Assembly: GCA_946486375.1 (NCBI GenBank)
Contig: CAMLTW010000007.1
Coordinates: 62,001-126,000 of the forward strand
DNA length: 64,000 nucleotides
Direction: 5' to 3'
From: an uncultured Rikenellaceae bacterium
GTDB taxonomy: Bacteria > Bacteroidota > Bacteroidia > Bacteroidales > Rikenellaceae
Below the pieces are notes generated by a model. It was given only the letters and a program-made list of their open reading frames with translations. It ran no database searches and was not told where the DNA came from. Made by a program: the position numbers and the translations under genes. Each line of letters opens with the position of its first letter. Within the stretch, counting starts at the first letter, position 1. Shown one piece after another: positions 36,501-46,500 of the stretch.

Positions 36501-37016
36501 ATGACAATGAACAGAGAAATGGAAGATTCGAAATTCCGCGAATTCTTCATCGAACAGTTGAAAGACATTTATTGGGCCGAACAGCATTTGGTCAAAGGTC
36601 TGCTGAAGATGGCCAAGGCCGCTACCAGCGAACAGCTGGCCGCAGCTTTTGAAAAACATGCCCGCGAAACCGAAAATCACGTTCGGATCGACGAACAGAT
36701 TTTCGAAGCGCTGGGGGAAGAACCCGACACCAAGAAATGCGAAGCCATGGCCGGGCTGTTGGAAGAAGCCGAAGAGCTGATCGCCGACACGGAGAAGGAA
36801 AGCTATATCCGCGATGCCGGGCTGATTATGGCCGCTCAGAAAGTGGAACACTATGAAATCGCCGCTTACGGAACCATGCGCGTGTTCGCCAGCTACCTGG
36901 GGAACAGGAAGGTGGAAAGCCTGCTGACGCAGATCCTGGAAAACGAAAAGATGACGGACATCACGCTGACGAAGCTGGCCGAAGAAGTCGTCAACGAAAA
37001 GGCGGCGGTCGAATAA
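36501..37016 (+). CDS. YciE/YciF-family ferritin-like protein (DUF892)
   Basis: Small all-helical ferritin-like protein, 171 residues, of the YciE/YciF family linked to stress responses. Helix 1 has IEQLKDIYWAEQHLVKGLLKM; AFEKHARETENHVRIDEQIFE and AQKVEHYEIAAYGTM hold the spaced Glu and His residues that form a di-metal site. The gene stands alone with a terminator upstream and another downstream. Promoter not identified. Confidence 0.9.
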   Translation: MTMNREMEDSKFREFFIEQLKDIYWAEQHLVKGLLKMAKAATSEQLAAAFEKHARETENHVRIDEQIFEALGEEPDTKKCEAMAGLLEEAEELIADTEKESYIRDAGLIMAAQKVEHYEIAAYGTMRVFASYLGNRKVESLLTQILENEKMTDITLTKLAEEVVNEKAAVE

Positions 37017-37035
37017 CAACCTGCCGTTTTCCGCA

Positions 37036-37069
37036 AAAAAACGGGCGACCCGAAGGTTGTCCGTTTTTT
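37036..37069 (+). terminator. Terminator of the YciE/F-like gene
   Basis: Thirteen-pair stem AAAACGGGCGACC/GGTTGTCCGTTTT with two G-T pairs and loop CGAA, followed by TT. It starts 20 bases past the stop and is symmetrical enough to act on both strands. Confidence 0.8.
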
Positions 37070-37230
37070 CGTGCTTTTATGCCGTCCATCCGGAGGTGGA
37101 TTCCGGCTTTGGCCCCGGTTTCCTGATTGTCGGTCGCCGAATGTACCGGTTTTCTTCTCCGCTTTGCGCGGCTTCTCTTATCGGATTTCCCCCTTTCTTG
37201 ATTTCCAGGTAGAAGGGGCGGCGAAGACGC

Positions 37231-38283
37231 TTATTTCAGGTTGAATACCGGCAGCGTATCGGCAAAATAACTGTAGATCATCACCGCTACCGCCAGAACG
37301 GCCACGACGATGGCGATGACCAGAATCACATCCGTTTTCTTCTTCGGTCGGGGTGTGTTCGCAGACTGCCGGGGCGCCGTTCTCCTCGACTCGTTTCTCT
37401 CTGCGGAAACAACGGGTTCCGGTGTCGGTGCGGGACGCACTCCCGGTTGCCGGAAATAGGCCGGGCGTTCTGCCGGTTCCGCCGTTCGGGAAGGCATCGA
37501 AGCCCCTGATCCGGTCGTCTGTGCCGGGCCGCCGACAGCAGAGGGACGACGCGGACCGACCGGTTCGCGGCCGGCGGTTTCGAACGGAATATGCGCGGAT
37601 CTGTTCACCATCGTGCGGCTGCTTCGTCCTTCCGCGGGCCGATCCGATGTTTCGGGCGCGTTGCTGCAGACGTTCGGTTCCGACCGGTCGTCGATCGCAG
37701 GCACCCGGTATGGAGCGGTCGGAGGCGCAGCGTTTTCGGAAACGGGAGTTCGCGCTTCCCGCTGGGCTGTCGGATGGGGTACGGGCCGGGCGAATGTCGG
37801 CGTCGTTCCCGTCACGGGCGTTTCCGGAACAGTTTCCCGCACGGGAGCCGCAGGCGGTACGGGTTCGGGCATGGGCGGGGCCTTTCTTACCTCGGACGGC
37901 GGCGTACAGCCGGGCGTCCCGACCGTTTCCCCGGCTGCCGGAGCCGGTTTTCGGACGGGCGAAAAATCGTCGGAATCGAGGTAAAGGATGCCGTTTCCGT
38001 CCTTTTTCAGCGTTCCCAGCGATTGGATCAGGTAATAGCCGTTTTCGCTCACCGAAGACCGGATCGCCGCCGCGTATTGGGAAATGATGGTGGCCGAGTC
38101 GGCCTGCGAAGTGCCGTAGGACTGTCCGACCAGCGCATTCAGCACGCCGTCGTCCCTGTTGAGGAACGGCACGAAGACGATGCTTCCGTTTTCCTTTTTC
38201 AGAAAGGCTCCCAATTCCGGCAGAATCAGCCGCCGGTTGTTTTTCAGGTATTCCGTGATGATCGTTTCTATCATGGCCCGCAA
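37231..38283 (-). CDS. HU-CCDC81-like protein with Pro-rich linker and C-terminal membrane anchor
   Basis: Predicted membrane-anchored protein of 350 residues (ATG 38283; an ATG three codons later is equally possible). Residues about 4-105 look like the bacterial HU-CCDC81 type HU/IHF fold (IITEYLKNNRRLILPELGAFL, FVPFLNRDDGVLNALVG, YLIQSLGTLKKDGNG). Residues about 110-315 are Pro/Thr/Arg-rich and unstructured. KKKTD precedes a single helix (about 320-338), then a short tail SYFADTLPVFNLK. By the positive-inside rule the HU domain is cytoplasmic. Related proteins usually end in a periplasmic SPOR domain; here it is absent. DNA binding is not proven. Confidence 0.7.
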   Translation of the reverse strand: MRAMIETIITEYLKNNRRLILPELGAFLKKENGSIVFVPFLNRDDGVLNALVGQSYGTSQADSATIISQYAAAIRSSVSENGYYLIQSLGTLKKDGNGILYLDSDDFSPVRKPAPAAGETVGTPGCTPPSEVRKAPPMPEPVPPAAPVRETVPETPVTGTTPTFARPVPHPTAQREARTPVSENAAPPTAPYRVPAIDDRSEPNVCSNAPETSDRPAEGRSSRTMVNRSAHIPFETAGREPVGPRRPSAVGGPAQTTGSGASMPSRTAEPAERPAYFRQPGVRPAPTPEPVVSAERNESRRTAPRQSANTPRPKKKTDVILVIAIVVAVLAVAVMIYSYFADTLPVFNLK

Positions 38284-38336
38284 GGATTGAAGGTGAAAGC
38301 TCCGGAGCGAAGTGTCGGTTCGCTCCGTAACCTGAA

Positions 38337-38344
38337 CAAAAATA
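38337..38344 (-). promoter_or_regulatory. -7 element for the HU-like gene
   Basis: The reverse strand reads TATTTTTG (TAnnTTTG), 53 bases upstream of the start. A TTTG 12 bases further upstream is too close to be a normal -33 box. Confidence 0.45.
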
Positions 38345-38656
38345 AGTGTTTTCCTTCAAAATATCGTTGGAAAATGAAAAATTAAGGAGAATTTGTTATG
38401 CGCCGTCCGGGTTTCCGTTCTGTTCCCTTCGGTTTTTCCGCCGTGCCCTTTCGGTCAGCAGTATCCCGCCTGCCGTTTTCCGGCCTTATCCGTATCCCGG
38501 CTTCGGAATCGGATGCCGGGGGAAGCGGAAGGAAGGCGGGTCGGCTGCGGCTCCCGCCCGGTTTTTCCTTGGGAAAACGAAGGCGTTCTGCTACGATTAA
38601 GAGGGAAGGAGGCATGCTGTTCCGTTGTCGGGAGAAAAGTATTTTCCGGGGGCGGG

Positions 38657-38687
38657 TTGGGGAAGCGTGACAAAAGCGTTATATTTG
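38657..38687 (+). promoter_or_regulatory. Promoter of dprA
   Basis: TTGG at 38657-38660 and TATATTTG at 38680-38687 are separated by about 20 bases, close to the Bacteroidota -33/-7 arrangement. The start codon lies 65 bases downstream. Confidence 0.55.
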
Positions 38688-38751
38688 GGTAACGGCACGG
38701 GCCGGGGAACGCTTTTCTTTCCCTGGGTTCGTGTCGAAACCGACTACTGCC

Positions 38752-39876
38752 ATGCTGATTTACGACATCGCCCTGTCTCTGGTTCCGGGAATCGGAGGCA
38801 TTCGGGCCAAACGCCTGATCGACGCGTTCGGGACGGCGGAGGCCGTGATGAAATCCGATCCGGAAGAGGTGGCCGCCCGGACGGAAATCCCTCCGGAAGC
38901 GGCCCGAAAGATTTTTACCTCCAATGTTTTTCCGGAAGCGGAGAAAGAGGTGCGGTTCGTGGAAAAACACGGGTTCCGTACCCTGGTTTACGGCACGCCG
39001 GAATATCCGCGGCTGTTGGGAGAGTGCGACGATCCGCCGCTCGTGCTGTATGTCCGGGGCGGACTGGATTTCAATGCGGGGAAATGGCTGGCGGTGGTCG
39101 GGACGCGCCGGATGACCGCCTACGGCAGAGAGACGGTTCACCGGCTGATCTGCGGAATCGCTTCCCGGCGGCCCGATACCGTCGTCGTCAGCGGGCTGGC
39201 GTACGGCACCGATGTGGAAGCGCACCGCGGGGCGATGCGGAACGGTTTGAAGACGGTAGCCGTCATGGCCACTCCCCTCTCCCGCATTTATCCGTCGTCG
39301 CACCGGACGGAAGCGGAACGGATCGTGGCGGAAGGGGGCGCTCTGGTGACCGAATTCCGTTCCGATTACGTGACCCGGCCCGACAGTTTCCTGCAGCGGA
39401 ACCGGATCATGGCGGCCCTGAGCGCCGGAACGCTGGTGGTGGAATCGGCCCTGAAAGGCGGTTCGATTTCCACGGCCACCCATGCGGTGCGGTACGGCCG
39501 GGACGTGCTGGCGGTTCCTGGACGGGCCGGAGATGAAATGTCGGAAGGAACCAACCGGCTCATCCACCTGAACAAGGCTGCCCTCGTGACCGACGCCGAT
39601 CAGGCGCTTCAGGCGATGAACTGGGACTACGTGCTGCCGGGGAAAGCGGAGGCTCCCGTTCCGGCCGGGCACCGGATGGAGCTTACTCCGGAGGAGAAAA
39701 AGGTCTTCGAGGCCCTCTCCTATTCCGAAACCCTTTCGCTCGACGAGCTTTCCGCAAAAGCGGGATTGTCCGTACAGCGGGTTTCGACCGCTCTGTTCGT
39801 GCTGGAAATGGAAGGAGCCGTTCGCCGCCGGCCGGGGAACCGGGTGGAGAAGGCGGAAGGAATACTGTCGGAATAA
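38752..39876 (+). CDS. dprA: DprA/Smf, DNA-processing protein
   Basis: Cytoplasmic protein that loads RecA on incoming single-stranded DNA in natural transformation. 374 residues from ATG 38752; a GTG at 38731 would add seven residues without homology. An N-terminal SAM/HhH-like part (SLVPGIGGIRAKRLID) precedes the Rossmann-like core VVGTRRMTAYGRE, VVSGLAYGTDVEAH, QRNRIMAALSAGTLVVES and VPGRAGDEMSEGTNRLI. The C-terminal winged helix (about 315-370) is DML1-like. No other competence gene is in the window. Confidence 0.95.
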   Translation: MLIYDIALSLVPGIGGIRAKRLIDAFGTAEAVMKSDPEEVAARTEIPPEAARKIFTSNVFPEAEKEVRFVEKHGFRTLVYGTPEYPRLLGECDDPPLVLYVRGGLDFNAGKWLAVVGTRRMTAYGRETVHRLICGIASRRPDTVVVSGLAYGTDVEAHRGAMRNGLKTVAVMATPLSRIYPSSHRTEAERIVAEGGALVTEFRSDYVTRPDSFLQRNRIMAALSAGTLVVESALKGGSISTATHAVRYGRDVLAVPGRAGDEMSEGTNRLIHLNKAALVTDADQALQAMNWDYVLPGKAEAPVPAGHRMELTPEEKKVFEALSYSETLSLDELSAKAGLSVQRVSTALFVLEMEGAVRRRPGNRVEKAEGILSE

Positions 39877-39904
39877 AAAAGTAATAAATGATACAAAATT
39901 GAAA

Positions 39905-40705
39905 ATGATTTGGGTGGATACGCATACGCATCCTTACGATGCGCGGTTTGATGAAGACCGGGCGGAGGCTATTCGCCGGGCCGGGGAGAACGGGGTGACC
40001 CGGATGCTGCTGCCGGCCATCGATTCGCAGACGCACGGGGCGATGCTGGCGCTGGCGGAGGCTTTCCCGCAAACCTGCTTCCCGATGATCGGAGTTCATC
40101 CCACGTCGGTCAACGACAATCCCGGTTTCCGTCAGGAGCTGGAAACGGTGGAAAGGTATCTTCGGGATGGGGGCATCCGGTTTTACGGCATCGGGGAAAC
40201 GGGTCTCGATTTGTACTGGAGCCGGGATTTTCTCCGGGAACAGGAGGAGGCGCTGCGGTTCCAGATCGAACTGGCTCTCCGGTACGATCTGCCCGTCGTG
40301 CTGCATACCCGCGAGGCTTTCGACGCAATCATCGGGGTGTTCGAGTCCTATCGGAGCCGGGGCGTGCGCGGCGTGTTCCACAGTTTCTGCGGAACGCCGG
40401 AACATTACCGGAAGATCAAAAAGCTGGGAGACTTCAGATTCGGCATCGGGGGCCCCGTGACGTACAAAAAATCCCGGATGGCGGCCACCGTGTCGGAGAT
40501 GGAATTGTCGGACATCGTGCTCGAAACCGATTCCCCTTACCTGCCTCCCGTTCCTTTCCGGGGGAAGCGGAACCAAAGCGCCTATCTTCCGTACATCGGG
40601 GCCAAAGTCGCCGAACTGCTGCAAATCGATGTCGCCCGGGTGGCGGAAACGACCACCCGGAATGCCGTGGCGCTGTTCGGGCTGCCGGAAGCGAATGATC
40701 TATAA
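39905..40705 (+). CDS. tatD: TatD-family metal-dependent hydrolase
   Basis: TIM-barrel hydrolase of the TatD DNase family, 266 residues. Metal-site motifs are complete: DTHTHP at the N terminus, GIGETGLDLYWSRD, VVLHTREAFDA, GVFHSFCG and LETDSPYLPP. The ATG at 39905 is chosen over a TTG six bases upstream because it puts the HxH motif at the usual distance. It follows dprA after a 28-base gap and may be cotranscribed. A partner in an expected DNA or RNA 3'-end processing role is not known. Confidence 0.95.
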   Translation: MIWVDTHTHPYDARFDEDRAEAIRRAGENGVTRMLLPAIDSQTHGAMLALAEAFPQTCFPMIGVHPTSVNDNPGFRQELETVERYLRDGGIRFYGIGETGLDLYWSRDFLREQEEALRFQIELALRYDLPVVLHTREAFDAIIGVFESYRSRGVRGVFHSFCGTPEHYRKIKKLGDFRFGIGGPVTYKKSRMAATVSEMELSDIVLETDSPYLPPVPFRGKRNQSAYLPYIGAKVAELLQIDVARVAETTTRNAVALFGLPEANDL

Positions 40706-41064
40706 CGATCTTCATGGAAGCGGTTTTCACAAGTGCGTTCCGGAGGCGGAAAATGCGGAGCTGTGTGCTGGAGGGGGCAGCGGACGGAGAAAAGCGATGG
40801 CGGTACCGTTACGATCCGGAAACAGAGAGCCTTTTACCGCCGGTCGAAGCGGTTCCTTCGGAAAGGTAAGTTTTTTACCCCGGATCGCAGGCAGTCGATT
40901 TGTGCCGGCGCTCGATTTTGTACCAAAAGAGGAAGGTAACGTGTTGCAGGACTTCGGAAAAGCATATCGTTTTTCCGAAGCCGGATCGGGCAAATAAATG
41001 TAATATATATTACATGATAATTGCCCGATCCGGATAATCGGAGACGCACGCTGCTGTGCTCGGT
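40706..41064 (+). other. 359-bp intergenic region with nested palindrome
   Basis: No gene supported. It lies between the convergent tatD and the deleted lipoprotein gene and contains the nested palindrome at 40981-41033. Confidence 0.6.
40981..41033. other. Nested palindrome (13-bp outer arms, 18-bp inner palindrome)
   Basis: Outer arms CCGGATCGGGCAA (40981-40993) and TTGCCCGATCCGG (41021-41033) are perfectly complementary. Between them ATGTAATATATATTACAT (40998-41015) is itself a perfect palindrome. The T-tract expected of a terminator is missing. It sits between convergent genes, so it could still end transcripts, or be a protein-binding site or repeat remnant. Confidence 0.85.
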
Positions 41065-41477
41065 TTACGCAGGGAGCAATCCGCTCAGATCGTAACGAAC
41101 CAGCCGGGAATCGTTGTAGGAAAAAGTATAGAGGGTTTTGTTGTCCGGCGTGACAGCGATACGCCCTCCGTTTTTATCCAGCTTCGCATGTGCTACAGGA
41201 CGTCCCTGCCGGTCGAAGACCCGATGTCGGAGGCGTCGCGCGGATCGATCAGCCGGGCTGTGCAGCCGCCGGGCCGGAACAGGAACAGCACGGAGTCGAT
41301 CAGTTCGATCTGGCTCGGGGGATTGATGATGAGTTCGCGGGGATAGACGTAACCCTTCAGGGAAACGGGTTCATCGAACCGGACGAATGGAATTTCTTCG
41401 GTGCGATCGGAAGAACCGGAGCAGCCGTTCAACCCCAGAACGGCGGTCAGACCGAGGAGCGGAAAGAGTTTCTTCAT
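41065..41477 (-). pseudogene. Deleted BF3164-like beta-propeller lipoprotein gene
   Basis: The first frame from ATG 41477 encodes a lipoprotein signal (LGLNGCSGSS) and an N-terminal propeller start (SLKGYVYPRELIINPPSQIE) and stops at 41193 after 94 codons. In another frame just past 41235, VFDRQGRPVAHAKLDKNGG and LYTFSYNDSRLVRYDLSGLL form a typical C terminus ending at TAA 41065-41067. Roughly 200 or more residues of a normal six-bladed BF3164-like lipoprotein are missing between them, and the two parts are out of frame. It lies downstream of the second SusCD pair. Confidence 0.75.
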
Positions 41478-41813
41478 AGCGAGCGGTTTGAAAGGGGGCG
41501 GGGAAATGGCTTTCCCTGCTGCCGAAACATATTTGCTTCCCATAGCGAACCGGGCAGACATTTCCGCACACCCGGCCGGAGTTGTCTGCGATCGCGTCCG
41601 CCGGAAGTTCTTCCTGAAGGAGGATCGGCGTTTGCATCGGCAGCGATCTGTCCGATTCGTTCCGGGGCGGCGTCCTACAAGGTAGATATTTCTTTTTTAT
41701 CGTCCAAAAAATCGCTGCGGCTGCGGCGTAATCCCGAGGCGGAAGATTTTCATTCCGGTTTACCGTTCCGGAACGGCGGTTCGCGTGGCCGCCGATCCGT
41801 CCGGGCGGGATGT
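41478..41813 (-). other. Intergenic region between SusD terminator and the pseudogene
   Basis: About 340 bases with no supported gene, and no exact -7 box ahead of the pseudogene. Nothing else recognised. Confidence 0.5.
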
Positions 41814-41845
41814 AAAAAACTTTGCGGGCCATTCGGCCCGCAAAG
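41814..41845 (-). terminator. Rho-independent terminator of the second SusCD operon
   Basis: Perfect 11-base stem CTTTGCGGGCC/GGCCCGCAAAG with loop GAAT and six Ts on the reverse strand. It begins 65 bases past the susD stop. Confidence 0.92.
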
Positions 41846-41909
41846 CACCACTAACCTTACATAATAACCTAACTACTAATCTTCATTCCCGGCGCGCGGG
41901 AACGAATTG

Positions 41910-43568
41910 TCAATAATGCGGATTCTGCTTGAATTCGTCCTTGTTGGTCACGTCGTCGATCTGCGCCTGCGGAATCGGCCGTACCGTGTGATATTCCTGA
42001 ATGTAATTCTTCGCATCGGGATTGTGAGCCTGCACCCGTTCCACCAGTTTCCCCGTGCGTTTCAGGTCGAGCCACCGGAGCTGTTCCCCGGCGAATTCCC
42101 GCGCCCGTTCGTCCAGGATGAAGTCGATGTCGGGCACGGAGGACACCTCCATCGCATCGGGGTCTCCGCCCGGAGCCACCCGGTGCTTCCGCAGCTCGTT
42201 GAAATAGTACACCGCATCGGTGCCGGTCGGGCCGTTGAGCTGCATGTCGGCTTCCGCGATGATGAGGTACATTTCCGCCAGCCGGATCAGGAAGACGTCC
42301 TTGGCCGTATTGGTTTCGTTGGCGGCCGGAATGGTTTCGTCCATGTGCTTTTTCAGGGAGAAGAAGGCCGTCCGGGATTTGGGTACCTTCGTCACCGGAT
42401 CGTACATGTCGTCCACGTCGTAGACGTTGTAGGGAACCTTCGGAAACTTTTGGTCGGCGGTCAGCCGGTCGAATACCACCTTCAGGGCCAGATCGCCGAT
42501 TTCGAACCGGTTTTCCCCGGCCACGGCGTTTCCGTTGGCCGCCGCGTCTTCCGCCGTCCAGACGGGAGGGGTGTTGTTGCAGTACCACTCGGACTGGAAC
42601 GAGGCGGCGAACCGGGCGTCGTTCTTCTGGTCGAACAGGCTCAGCAGGAAGTGGGTCGGCATGAGGCGGCTCAGGGGATCGCCGTTGGGGATGTCGATCG
42701 TCATTCCTTCGAAGTTCTGGTACTTCATCAGGTAGGTTTTCAGAGCGAACGTTCCTCCGCCGTTCAGTTTCGGCGTGCTGTGCTGCATGATCGCCCAGAC
42801 TACTTCGGAGTTCCGTTCGTTGGCCACGCCCCACAGGTCGGCGTAATTGTCCGCCAGTGCGAATCCGTAGTCCTCGATGACGTTTTTCGCCCGCGCGATG
42901 GCTTCGGCGTATTTGCCGCGCGTCAGGCAGATGCGGGCCATGAAGGCTTCCGCTACCGCCCGGTTCACCCGTCCGTAGTTCGTATTGGTTTCATCCAGGT
43001 TGTCGATGGCGAACTGCACGTCTTTGAAAATCTGTGCATACACCACCTCCGGAGCCGTCTTGTTGGCTACGGTGATCACCCCGCGCGAGGGTTCTTCCGT
43101 GAAATGGATGGCCCCGAAGGATTCGGTCAGCAGCCACCAGTGGAAGGCCCGCAGAAAGCGCACTTCCGCTTCCCGCTGGTTGCGGTAGACCGTCTGTCCC
43201 AATGCTTCGTCGAAGTGTTTCAGCAGCGTGTTGCAAAGGTTGACCGCCTGATAGCTGTTGTCCCAGAGCTTGCTTTCGATGTCGGGGCTGGTGGCCGAGA
43301 GGTTGGAATAATTGGTCAGTTCCGGCTTGTTGTTGTCCTGACCGCCCGTCCAGAGGTCGGTGCCCGCTTCCAGCAGGTAGTGGCCCTCTTCCTTGCCCCA
43401 CAGGGTGCGGGTGTAGGTGTAACAGCCGTTGATGCCGGTTTCGATCCCTTCCGGGGTGGAGTAAACCGCTTCTTCCGTCGAGCCGGCGGGATTGTATTCG
43501 TCGAGGTCGCATCCCGCGAGGCAGGCCGCACCGCAGAGAACGGCCATGTATTTCAGTTGTTTTTTCAT
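41910..43568 (-). CDS. SusD/RagB-type lipoprotein (second pair)
   Basis: Outer-membrane nutrient-binding lipoprotein partner of the preceding SusC, 552 residues. The signal ends in CLAGCDLDEYNP. Family blocks include TPEGIETGINGCYTYTR, EAEVRFLRAFHWWLLTESFG and, near the C terminus, DFILDERAREFAGEQLRWLDLKRTGKL. It starts 19 bases after the SusC stop and is followed by a strong terminator. No carbohydrate enzyme is linked to it, so the ligand is unknown. Confidence 0.95.
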   Translation of the reverse strand: MKKQLKYMAVLCGAACLAGCDLDEYNPAGSTEEAVYSTPEGIETGINGCYTYTRTLWGKEEGHYLLEAGTDLWTGGQDNNKPELTNYSNLSATSPDIESKLWDNSYQAVNLCNTLLKHFDEALGQTVYRNQREAEVRFLRAFHWWLLTESFGAIHFTEEPSRGVITVANKTAPEVVYAQIFKDVQFAIDNLDETNTNYGRVNRAVAEAFMARICLTRGKYAEAIARAKNVIEDYGFALADNYADLWGVANERNSEVVWAIMQHSTPKLNGGGTFALKTYLMKYQNFEGMTIDIPNGDPLSRLMPTHFLLSLFDQKNDARFAASFQSEWYCNNTPPVWTAEDAAANGNAVAGENRFEIGDLALKVVFDRLTADQKFPKVPYNVYDVDDMYDPVTKVPKSRTAFFSLKKHMDETIPAANETNTAKDVFLIRLAEMYLIIAEADMQLNGPTGTDAVYYFNELRKHRVAPGGDPDAMEVSSVPDIDFILDERAREFAGEQLRWLDLKRTGKLVERVQAHNPDAKNYIQEYHTVRPIPQAQIDDVTNKDEFKQNPHY

Positions 43569-43587
43569 GATTCGATCGCTTTTTGGA

Positions 43588-46500
43588 TTAGAAGCCGAAG
43601 CTGATGCCGAACGTATAGAGTTTGTTGAGCGGCTTGTCGATCACCCCTTCGCTTTCCGGGTCGAAGTCGCTCGGTTCCTTCGAGATGATGATCGGATTGC
43701 GGACGGACGCCCAGAACCGCAGCTTGGTCATGTGAATTTTGGATGTGATCCGTTCCGGCAGGGTGTAGCCCAGCGTGATGTTCCGGATTTTGAAATAGGA
43801 GTTGTCTTTCAGCGAGAGCATGCTCAGGTATTCGCCCTTGAGCGACTTGCTGGCGTTCGGACGCGGATAGACGCCCCCCGGATTTTCCGGCGTCCAGTAG
43901 TTCACCATGGCATTGTTGTTTTTGCCGTTGCGGTTGTACTTGGCCCAGTAGTCCGAAGTGATCCACTGCCCCACCCGATAGGTCATGTAGATGTTGATGT
44001 CGAAGTTGTGGAACCGGAAGTCGTTGCTGATCCCCCCGAAGAAGTCGGGCTGGGTGGTGCCGATCACTTTCCGGTCTTTGGCGTCGATCACGCCGTAGGG
44101 TTCCGCGATGTCCCGGATTTTCAGATCGCCCGGTTCGCAGCCCCAGCGGGCGGCTTCGTCCTTTTCGTCCAGCTGCCAGATGCCGTCGTTGACGTAGGAA
44201 TAGAAGACGTTGGACGGGTGGCCGATCAGCTTCGATTTTCGGTAGTCGGCATCCACCATGTCCTGACCGTTGGGCAGGCTCACGATCTTTTCCCGGTTCA
44301 GCGCCCACGTCAGCGTGGTCGTCCAGACGAAGTTCTTCCGGGAGAAATTCCGGGTTTCCAGCGTGATTTCGATCCCCTTGTTCCGGGTCTTGCCGAAGTT
44401 CCGGGAAACGGTGGACAGCCCCGTGGTGGCCGGCAGGTTATAGGAGAAAAGCAGGTTGTCGGTCAGCGAGTTGTAGTAGTCCACCGTCAGGTTGATCCGA
44501 TCCCGGATGAAGCTCATGTCCAGTCCGATGTCCCAGGTCGAAGTGGTTTCCCATTGCAGGTCGGTGTTGCCCATCGTGCTGCCCAGCACGTAGGTCGCCG
44601 CGGCTTCGTTGCCGTCCCACGAGAAATTGTCCAGGCTGGTGAGCTGCATCTGGGTGGCGTAGGGGCTGACGGCGTCGTTCCCGGATTTCCCCCAGCTCAC
44701 CCGCAGTTTCAGGTTGCTGAACGTCTGCTGGTTCTTCATGAAGTTTTCCTCGATGATCCGCCAGCCGACCGCCGCCGAGGGGAAGAACGCCCATTTTCCG
44801 CCCAGTTTGGAGGAACCGTCGCTCCGGCCCGTCAGCGTGACCAGATACCGGTCTTTCAGGGAGTAGTTGATACGGCCCGCGAAGGAGAGCAGGCTGTATT
44901 CGGAATACTTGCTGCCTTTGCTCACGTTGCTGCCGGCTGCGCCCAGGTTGTGCCACAGTTGGGAAGGCAGCAGCAGGTTCCTTCCGCTGGCCGAAAGATT
45001 CTTGGAGATGGATTTGTTGTAGCTGGTGATTCCGGTGATGCCGAACGAATGCACGCCGAGCGTCTTGGCATAGTTGATCGTGTTTTCCCAGCTGTAAAAA
45101 CGGTTGGCGTTGTTCGAGGCCGAAGCCTGGTCGTTCTTGTTCTTGCCGTTGATAGAGGTTTTGCTGTAATAGGTACCCTCTTCGTCGGAATTCAGCGTGG
45201 CGGCGAAGGTCGAACGCATCGTCAGGTCCTTGATCGGGTTGAGTTCGAGGTAGGCGGAAATCGATGTCCGGTTTCCTTCTTTCCGCTGGTTGTAGTTTTT
45301 CAGGTCTTCGTCCAGCAGCGGGTTCATTTCCCCGTTGAACGGCTTGACCAGCAGGTTTCCCTCATCGTCGTAGGCCGGCGTGATCGGATAGATCTTGGAC
45401 GAAACGTTGAACGGGTCGCGCCGCTTCTGGTTGTCGCTGTAAGCCACCTGCGCCTGCATCCCGGCTTTCAGCCACGAATAGATTTTCTGGTCTATCGTGA
45501 GGCGTCCCGCGAACCGTTTGTACCGGTCATTTTTCAGGATACCTTTTTCATCGTAATAGTTGCCGGAGAAATAGACCTGCGTCTTGTCGTTCCCGCCCGA
45601 AACGCTCAGAGAGTGGTTCTGCTGGAATCCCTGGTGGAGCGAAAGCTGCGGCCAGTCGTTGTTCGTTCCCTTCCTCACTTCGGCGTATTCTTCCGCCGTG
45701 AAAACCCCCTGCGAAACGAGACTTTCCTCGCGGCCGTCCCACTGTCCGGAAGCCCGGTACTGTTCCTTCCGGAAGGCGATGTACTGATCGGCGTTCATGA
45801 ACTGGCCGTAACCGGCCACGTTGGAAATTCCGACGTAGGCGTCGTAGTTGATCCGGGCTTTGGAATCCGTTCCCCGGCGGGTGGTGATGAGCACGACCCC
45901 GTTGGCGCCCCTCGACCCGTAGATGGCCGTGGAGGAGGCGTCTTTCAGCACTTCGATCGACACGATGTCGTTGTTGTTGATGTCGTTGACATCCACTCCT
46001 TGTACGCCGTCCACGATGTACAGCGGATTGTTCGAGGAACCGGGGTTGTTGATCGAACGGTTCCCCCGGATGCGGATAGTGACGCCCGCTCCGGCATAAC
46101 CGCTGGATTTGGTGATGTCGGCCCCCGCGATTTTCCCCTGCAGGGCTTCGACCGGGTTGGTGGTCGGGAAGGTCGTCAGCTGGTCGCCCTTGACCGAGGA
46201 GACGGCTCCGGTGAGGTCTCTCTTTTTAACGGTACCGTAACCGATCACCACCACTTCCTCGATGCTCTGCGAATCTTCCGTCAGGGTGATGTCGATCACG
46301 TTTTTGTTTCCTACCGGTACCTGCTGCGCGTTGTAGCCGATGAACGAAAATTCCAGCACGGCGGCCGGTACCGCACGGATGGTGTATTTCCCCTGCGCGT
46401 CGGTCGTCGTGCCGGTGGTACTTCCCTGCACGGTCACGGCTACCCCTGCCACGGGGCCGGCGGCGTCGGTGACCGTACCGGTAATTTCCCTCGGCTGGGC

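Larger units (their letters stand above)
38284..38730 (+). other. 447-bp divergent intergenic region
   Basis: Separates the HU-like gene (reverse) from dprA (forward). It contains a -7 box for each, and an eight-pair hairpin GGAGCGAA/TTCGCTCC in the leader of the HU-like gene (near 38303-38325). Several short open frames run across it but none shows family features. Confidence 0.6.
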
